Shown here: positions 57,599 to 64,000 of the stretch, one piece after another
Position numbering within the stretch: the first letter of the stretch is position 1
Layout: each line of letters begins with the position of its first letter
DNA from: Stictocephala bisonia
Lineage: Eukaryota > Arthropoda > Insecta > Hemiptera > Membracidae
DNA length: 64,000 bases
Direction of reading: 5' to 3'
Assembly (NCBI GenBank): GCA_035578905.1
Contig: JAQJVL010000002.1
Location: forward strand, 3,633,229 to 3,697,228
Position numbers and translations under genes: made by a program
Notes under the pieces: model-generated
Databases searched by the model: none
What the model was told of the DNA's origin: nothing
The model's input: the letters and a program-made list of their open reading frames with translations, nothing else

Positions 57599-57961
57599 AA
57601 GGTACAGAAAGCTTTATTTCAATCAGTAATAGTTAGTACAGCATTACAACTAATAACTAAGCTTTGTGGTGATGACATTATTGACAGTGTTATTAAGAGA
57701 TTAGATGAATACTTTATAGAATAAAGATGTAACCTATGAACGTTCTGTGTTAAATACTGCTAAGCAATTGCCAAATTAAACTTGCAAAGATTATAGAAAC
57801 AGATTGCATTAAATTGTGTAAGCAAATGTAATTTTGATTCTTTAGCTAACTTATCTAAGCTTGAAATTGAAGAAAGCCTAATTTGTGACCATCTTGTAAC
57901 GGGCTTATATGATACTAACTTAAGGAGGAAGCTTTTAGCTGTTAAAGATCTCATATTTCCC
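57599..57961 (+). pseudogene. degenerate Ty3/Gypsy-like gag fragment
   Basis: Broken frames give, in order, KVQKALFQSVIVSTALQLI with LDEYFIE and a stop (57599-57724), then RSVLNTAKQLPN with stops (about 57739-57775), then CNFDSLANLSKLEIEESLIC (57827-57886) followed by HLVTGLYDTNLRRKLLA. The order matches the capsid part of insect Gypsy-type gag proteins: a short helical N-part, R...F..(A/R)KQ..N, the C.F....LRD.LVCGL.D..(L/I)R..LL block. Several stops and at least two frameshifts; no protease or zinc knuckle follows. Confidence 0.55.
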
Positions 57962-58812
57962 ATATTTCTGCAAAATATACAAATAAGAAGCTCTATTAAT
58001 TTTATAGTGTTTTGAAAATTCTTTGAATTTGTTGTGATAAATGTTGTTCATATCTTTATATCAGTAAAAATGTATTCAAATCAAATATCAATAATACTTA
58101 TATAATATTTTATTAACTTTTTAAACTGCAACACAGTGCCAAATGTCAAATGTTTCATTAAACCTATGTACTTCAAATAGTTTTAATATGATGTTATGGT
58201 AGCTTAACACGTAATTTACAAAAGTTGACTACGTAATTAACTCTAAGATTGTATGCATATTAACAAAATTCCTGTTACTGTATGGTTTAACAGAATTGCA
58301 ATTAAAGGTCCGAATAGGCAAGTTGTTAAATTAACTTAAAAGTCTAAAAATGTATACAAACGTATTCTGAGATTCACATTCAAAGCAAGGCTATCTCACG
58401 GGATCGGTAAAGGTGTTTCTCGGTGTTGCCACTTTCACCACATGTTTTATAAAACAGCTGACACCTCCGAGACACCCCCACAGTCCCACTTAGTGCCGTC
58501 AGAATATCGCCATTTATTGACAGTTAACACTGCTTTGTATTTAGTGTAAATAGATATTTGAAATATTTATTTATTTATAAAAATGTAAGCTAATACGTTT
58601 TAAAACAAATTAGAGTATTATTTTTAATATCTTTATGACACGAAAATATTGAATCATAGGTGTTAGATATTTATAATAAGTATAATAATTATAATGAAAA
58701 TCTTTAAATATTTACAATCTAAATTATTTGCAATATGATACGCTGGAAAACCATACAAAAAACAATATAAAACATATTTGTTTCTTTTGAAAAGTTAACA
58801 TTATCTTTACAA
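57962..58812. other. AT-rich stretch with a dispersed-repeat fragment
   Basis: 58402-58470 resembles 47551-47620 (GGATCGGTAAAGG, TTATAAAACAGCTGACACCT). Nothing codes. Confidence 0.4.
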
Positions 58813-59131
58813 TTATGGGACCTATTGTATTAATTCACTACAACTACTTTTTCCGTTACTTCCCTACCACTACTTTTTTATCACAATTACAGTTAGGTTA
58901 GTTTAAGTGACTACTAAAGTCGATCACAAACTGGTCAATCCAATTATTTACTTACCACCGAATGCGCTCTCCGTGTGTAAGTTCTTGGAAATCGTTAAGA
59001 CAGTACCAGCTATATCGTATTCCTAGCGGATAAGGAATACCACAGTGGGCGTAAAAATGATTGGGAAACCTTTTTAAAGCAATAGAATATTTATCAAGTG
59101 GTAGTGAATTAACATAAAAGGTCCCAATTAT
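58813..59131 (+). mobile_element. M1 TIR element, long form
   Basis: Begins ATGGGACCTATTGTATTAAT and ends GTGAATTAACATAAAAGGTC; inside are ACAGTTAGGTTAGTTTAAG (only a trace of the TTAGG tract), ATGCGCTCTCCGTGTGTAAG, CCTAGCGGATAAGGAATACC and ATAGAATATTTATCAAGTGG. Collinear with the copies at 1968 (inverted) and 3804. Confidence 0.7.
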
Positions 59132-60367
59132 GTACAGGGAATCACTCCCCTCATGATTCAGCATGAACTGTGCGTGAGTGAGGAGTCCATATCGTAAAGG
59201 CTAATATAAAATATATTTTCTAATCAACTAAAAGAAAATAATAATGTTAAAACTAAACTACTTTATTAGACAGCCACAAGATAGTTAAAATATTGTAACT
59301 GTTTTATAAATCTATATAATATTGTGAATGAGTGAAATAGAAATATAACAAAATTTAAATTAAAGAACGTACTAAACAATACTGCATAAGTCACATGATG
59401 TTATTTAGGTAGACCTGCTTTAGAAATGTTAGACTCTCAACGAAGATAAAGTAAAATCAATTTAAAATAAGACTGGTAATAAAAGTAGGCTAAATGAAAT
59501 CTAATGTCCTTACCTGTTCTATAACGATACATGTAAAAAGGCAACGGAAGTTTGAAGTGTTGCAATTATAATTAAAATAAAACGCATAAACTTGAATGGG
59601 AGAGAACTTCAATAAAATAAGAACAGGAATTGTCAAAACTTTAGATCTTAACTCTTAGAAGTTCTGCAAGTCTGATCTGTTTCTGACCTATTCAACAACT
59701 TTTCAACTTCTTAATGTTCAAACAAATGCTTTTAAAATAGTTAAAAAAACTTTTCATGTAGGTTCTTAATATGTTTTCATTGTTTATTCTCACAGATTTT
59801 TTTTGTTTTTTTAAGTAAATACAGTTGTATCTAGTCACTAATAAGTTATCTTATGTTACTGCTGTTCTAAAATACACGAGTTAAATGCATGACATGGTCA
59901 ATTTAAGTTTTTTACATGATCAATTTGTACAAATATAAATATTATTTGTTTTTTACAATTTATTTTGACATGCTATATTTTTTAAAGTTCCATAGGTTTT
60001 TGTCCTATATGGCGTTAAAGTTGCAATGTTATTCTCCAGGAGATTAATTTTAATTTATCAAATGGTGGCATAAACAAATGGTAAATGGTCCAAAAATTTG
60101 TTAGGCTAAACACAGAGAGGAGCACAGTAAAATGTCAAGTTAATTATAAAAGAGCGATATGTCTGTCGTGTGTATGTTATCATCAGCCGTTAAGTAAAAT
60201 GAAAACATTTTAAATAGGCTTAGTAATAACATTGGTTGTTTATAATTATTGTACTATAAATAGAGTGCAAATGAAGTACAGTAAGTTAGCTACTGTATAT
60301 GAATTTAAATAATATGATTTTACTTAATACAGTTTTATTACTAAAGTTTGAAGTCAAAAGTTACATA
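59132..60367. other. AT-rich stretch containing the first copy of a direct repeat
   Basis: 59583-59770 is repeated at 60523-60690. No gene is recognised. Confidence 0.4.
59583..59770 (+). repeat. direct repeat, copy 1
   Basis: Shares GATCTTAACTCTTAG, ATTCAACAACTTTTCAACTT and AAACAAATGCTTTTAAAATA with 60523-60690, in the same orientation and about 930 bp apart. It could be a segmental duplication or the paired ends of a decayed element; the sequence between does not code. Confidence 0.7.
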
Positions 60368-60447
60368 CCTAGGCCGAAGACCGAGGCGTCACGAGCGCAG
60401 CGAGTGACGAGGTTGGCATGCGAAGCGTGCAGGGTGTCCCCTAGTTA
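60368..60447. repeat. GC-rich structured motif between the direct repeats
   Basis: About 75 bp that are two-thirds GC in AT-rich flanks, with GTCACGAGCGCAGCGAGTGAC-type inverted arms (GTCAC and GTGAC at 60389-60409) and ATGCGAAGCGTGC. Its rc start, AACTAGGGGACACCCTGC, resembles 42266-42300. Possibly the end of a Helitron-like or other non-coding element. Confidence 0.4.
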
Positions 60448-60522
60448 GATTCAACTATAATGTTGCAAAAATTATTTTTCATAAATTATATATACAAAAA
60501 TGCACGTCGATTCTTATTGCAA

Positions 60523-60690
60523 TGCATAAATTTGAAATGAAAGAAAAATAAGAAAAGAAATAGTCAAGACTTTTGATCTTAACTCTTAGTTTTGCAGGTC
60601 TGAACTGTATCTGACTTATTCAACAACTTTTCAACTTCTCAATGATCAAACAAATGCTTTTAAAATATTTTAAAACATTTCGATATGTAT
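60523..60690 (+). repeat. direct repeat, copy 2
   Basis: Second copy of the 59583 sequence, at roughly 80% identity by eye. Confidence 0.7.
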
Positions 60691-61919
60691 GGTCTTTTTT
60701 ATCACGTATGAATGTAATTCATTCAAAATAATCAGTTAAGTGTGGTATTGAATATCTCAAATATTATTTTTAGTAGTAAAAGTACAATTCACGTAGATTT
60801 AAATATCTATACTTACAGATCTACTTTAATGTTTAATTTACTTTAATGCTATTTTTTTATCATACATCATAAATGATAAAAAAATAGGGACATTTTTTTA
60901 TGCTAATGGTTTACACTTCCGACCTCAATGCATGTTGTCACTGGGGGGGGTTCAACTAAATTTATGTGAACTAGATGGGTTTAGATCATCGCCATTGTCC
61001 CATAACGTGTTAAAGTGATAAGTGTAAGATCCAATGACTTAGAAAGATAATAAATAAGATATATTGAACTCAGAGGACCATAAAGTAAGTGGAACTTTCA
61101 TAAATTGCTTTCATAGTTTTGAAGGAATACAACGAGTTCTTACGTAACTACGATCTTATTTTAAATATTCTTTGTTGAATATGTTTGTTGTTAATAATTT
61201 CTCAGCACAACTATTAAGACTATATTGATAAATTTGAATTGTAAAATAAATACATTAAAATGACACCAAATTTCAAATCATGCAAATAAAAACCCAGACC
61301 AAAATAACGATGATCCCTATTTAGTTTCCTATATAGTGAATTTATAGATTAGCAATTTAGATTAAAATACGTTATATATTTAATATTATAAGTAAATACG
61401 ACGTATGTTCAGTTTTATTACATGTTACAACTTAATATATATTTAAATAAAACCCAGACAGACAAATATGATTTATATATAAAGTGGGAAAAGAACACAG
61501 GGAGGAGGTGCAGAGCAATTTTCACTAAGGTATTACTTTGTGTGAAACGGTGGAACTCCTTTTTGAGACATGATTAGACCTTCTACAGTTCTGTGAATTG
61601 TTCTCTGTCCTTTACACTTTCTGAGTATTTAACTTTTTTAAATATAACTATTTGTTAAACGATCATTCTACTTTTATTTAATTTGTTAAATTTACTTAAA
61701 AACGCGATTTTCAATAAAGTATCACATTTTTTATAGAAAAAAAATCTCTAATGTTGGTAGCAAAAAGTGGCAGTTGTTTTTGTAATTAGATCACTTTTTA
61801 TCATATCCAAATTTATATACTGTTTCAATGAAAATATAGTTTGGGAAAACTGAACAATATAATTTTGGTTGTAATTCTTATTTCAGACACAACTATTAAA
61901 TAAAACATCTAAAGTTATT
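60691..61919. other. AT-rich non-coding stretch
   Basis: A G run at 60943-60950 and otherwise nothing recognisable. Confidence 0.4.
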
Positions 61920-62517
61920 TTACATCAAATTACATTTACATACCGACAAAAAAGTAGAGTCACCGGGGGAGTCTGTCATTGGTGTACCACACGTATAGAA
62001 GATGTCCAAGCACTGAGGGGTGTCACTGCCATTGGTGTACCACACGTATAGAAGATGTCCAAGCACTGAACCCTGTGGTAAACCAGCAGCTACCGGACGT
62101 TGTGTTGAACCTGTCACAACAACAGAAGCCATAAAATGTCGATCAGTTAGGCAAGGCAGCAGTACAAGCACCAAACTCATGGGAAGGGGACTATGGGATA
62201 GCTTTTAGAGGCTCGTCGTTCCAGACTTTTTCAAAAGCCCTGCTAACATCAAGAAAAACAGCCGAAGTGTGAAGTATATTGTTTGCAGAATCTGGAGAGC
62301 TAAAAAAGATCAGGCGAGTGACTTCTTCTGACACCTTACTGCTCTTGCCGAAGTTCCAAGTAAAATTCTTCAAGGAAGTAGGAGAGGACCAGCCGTTCCA
62401 GGACTTATAAAAAGCTGGAAGTAGATTGATAGGTCGATGATTATCAATAACGGTAGAATTCTTCCCTAGCTTGAGAATCAGGATTGCCTTAGCTAATTTC
62501 CATTGAGATGGAAAATA
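61920..62517 (-). pseudogene. broken Jockey-type LINE reverse transcriptase
   Basis: On the minus strand, in order: YFPSQWKLAKAILILKLGKN from 62517, NHRPINLLP (about 62416-62442), VFLDVSRAFEKVW (about 62221-62259, RT catalytic Asp motif) and AGLPQGSVLGHLLY (about 62050-62091). This is the usual order in Jockey-clade RTs (FP..WK.A.I.PI.KPGK, .YRPISLL, FLDVS.AFD.VWH, GVPQGSVLGP.LY). Frames change between blocks, the QQ/H..R helix block is lost, and a 53-bp tandem duplication (61981 and 62034) breaks the region after PQGSVLG. The YADD box and everything after it is missing. Confidence 0.75.
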
Positions 62518-63025
62518 GTGAAGGGAAATGAACTTACTTTGTTTCAGATAGAATCAAGTAAAGAGTAAATCTTTATTTTCCTAACGACTAAAGTAAAAAA
62601 AAACAACAATTCTTGATTATATGCACCTGCTAATAGTTAGTATCAGGATAAGCCACAACAAGGCGTGGCTGGGTTTAGATAGTATTTTATAAATAAATTA
62701 CTATATTTTAAAAAGTTAAAGTTAAAGATTGTCTTATTTTACCAGGCGAAGTTAGGGCTAAGGAACTAGGTTTATTCTGGGCCTAAAACTAATTAATTGT
62801 ATAGTGATCCAGGTTTTTTCTTTATTGAAAAACCACTCTGTGCTCACTAGCTGCCAGGAAGATCCACAAAACTGTCCCTAAGATTGTCGTCACAATAGCA
62901 ACGAGACTATTTACAGCTACATTTTCACTTACAGGTGATCTCACTATACTCACGGTCAAATACATTTACACCATTCAACAAAACTAATAAAATAACAAAT
63001 TGGGTGTGCGTCGGACCACACGGTG
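62518..63025. other. non-coding stretch
   Basis: A GC-richer patch at 62730-62890 (TTTTACCAGGCGAAGTTAGG) is not assigned. No ORF. Confidence 0.35.
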
Positions 63026-63334
63026 GAAGTTATACTTCTTTGGCCATTCTCATACACCCACTCACGCACACAAACAGACAGGATATATAAATGAAATATA
63101 AGACATTTTTCAATATTATTCAATATATTTATCTTCAATATATTATACGTGACTTCATTATTATATTATACACCTATATTATCATTATCAGTAATTTCTT
63201 CGATTAAATTTCTTCGATTAACAATCGATTAATCGATAGTTCTTAAAAATTTGTTCTTACTTTTCAGCGTGACGTGGTTTCTCGACCAACATCCCATCCC
63301 AAAGTGTCTAACGGGCGCAAAGAAGTATAACTTC
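63026..63334. mobile_element. possible short inverted-repeat element
   Basis: GAAGTTATACTTCTTTGG at 63026-63043 recurs inverted as CAAAGAAGTATAACTTC at 63318-63334. The roughly 275 bp between them are AT-rich and non-coding. One short inverted pair of 17 bp is the only evidence. Confidence 0.35.
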
Positions 63335-63716
63335 AATAAGCAAACTAAATTTTAAAAAAATACTAAAATCCTTACAGACGTAGTATAACAACAACATATT
63401 ACAAAAACAATCGGAAGCAAACATATGACAATTAAAACAGCTGTTATTTCGACTCAATATATTCATGGAAAAACTATTTTTTTTCAATACCATAACCGTA
63501 GTGTCTAGATAAAGTACACAAAGTTTGGCAGCAATTGGTCAATATTTTAAGCTATTCTCTAATACAATAATTAGACGTGCACGAGCACTAGTAGCGCACG
63601 CTGCTACGTTTCGGAAAACCAAGTAGCGCGCGGGTTCATGCCGCTCGTCGGCATTTTTCTAATAAAGCGTGACGAGCTATCGCGACACACTCGGCATTAA
63701 AAGGGTTTCAAAAATC
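63335..63716. other. non-coding stretch with a GC-rich patch
   Basis: 63575-63690 is GC-rich, with CpG-dense hairpins (TGCCGCTCGTCGGCA at 63639-63653; GTAGCGCACGCTGCTAC near 63592). No family is recognised. Confidence 0.4.
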
Positions 63717-63851
63717 GTATCTTTTCCGTTAATTCACTTGCATAATCATAAATTTGGTTAACCTCACGTAACCGAACCAAACCTAACAAAACATATCTAA
63801 ACCTAACATAACCTAACCAAAGTAGTGGTAGTGATTAACGGAAAATGTTCC
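63717..63851 (-). mobile_element. M1 TIR element, short form
   Basis: Ends CTTTTCCGTTAATTCACTTG and GTGATTAACGGAAAATGTTC; the interior is a CCTAACC/CCAAACCTAAC array (63757-63820), so the GGTTAGG strand is minus here. Smallest copy, about 135 bp. Confidence 0.75.
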
Positions 63852-64000
63852 AAAAACCTACCAACTCAACTGTCAATAGCAGTCAAAATTTACTATTTTT
63901 ACAATATTATTATCATAAGTCCTAGAGAAATGTTCTATTATATTCTGTAATAGTGCTCACTACAACAATATAATATTTACTTACTTAATATTACTATTGA
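63852..64000. other. AT-rich end of window
   Basis: Nothing recognisable. Confidence 0.5.

Noticed and set aside
57760..57963. 67-codon minus-strand frame
   Set aside because: It is antisense to the gag-like remnant, whose plus-strand blocks are recognisable.

Overview
The window is AT-rich eukaryotic DNA with no complete protein-coding gene. Four signs point to an insect: TTAGG-type repeats, Jockey-superfamily and Penelope-like retroelements, a tRNA-derived SINE family, and short TIR elements. A hemipteran is my best guess, at low confidence. All family labels below (G36, sat110, sat143, M1, S1, FB1) are mine. The only host-gene candidates are two unidentified exon-like segments: 11821-12004 on the minus strand, with splice signals at both ends, and a weaker one near 14941-15028 on the plus strand.

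Layout. From 1 to 5.1 kb there is sparse DNA with two copies of a TIR element (M1). From 5.1 to 10.5 kb there are small arrays of a 36-bp G-rich minisatellite (G36), an S1 SINE, a Penelope terminal fragment and the fossil C-terminus of a LINE. From 11.8 to 17.1 kb there are the exon candidates, two short M1 elements filled with GGTTAGG-like repeats, and a fold-back element (FB1) carrying an inserted Penelope hammerhead-type sequence. From 18.8 to 29 kb there is G36 next to a Ty3/Gypsy reverse-transcriptase scrap, three S1-related SINEs and long unassigned stretches. From 31.4 to 36.8 kb about 28 copies of a 110-bp satellite are interrupted by about 58 copies of G36. From 38.1 to 40.6 kb a 5'-truncated Jockey-type LINE lies inside an S1 SINE. 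From 46.0 to 47.3 kb there is a large Penelope palindrome with a GIY-YIG domain and a hammerhead ribozyme motif in each arm. From 47.8 to 52.2 kb there is another S1 copy, a G36 array with a perfect 140-bp-arm palindrome, and a 143-bp satellite. From 53.4 to 64 kb there are S1, a TIR element, a second LINE 3' end, a degenerate Gypsy-like gag, M1 copies and a broken Jockey RT.

What ties the window together is mobile and tandem DNA. One hammerhead architecture (CTGANGA box, one extra base, short stem II, GAAA, self-complementary stem III) recurs at five places, three of them with intact cores. G36 can form G-quadruplexes and puts its G-rich strand on the plus strand at every locus except one inverted arm. 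Several elements are nested, which gives relative ages: S1 is older than the LINE, FB1 is older than its Penelope insert, and the two sat110 flanks match a single array split by G36.
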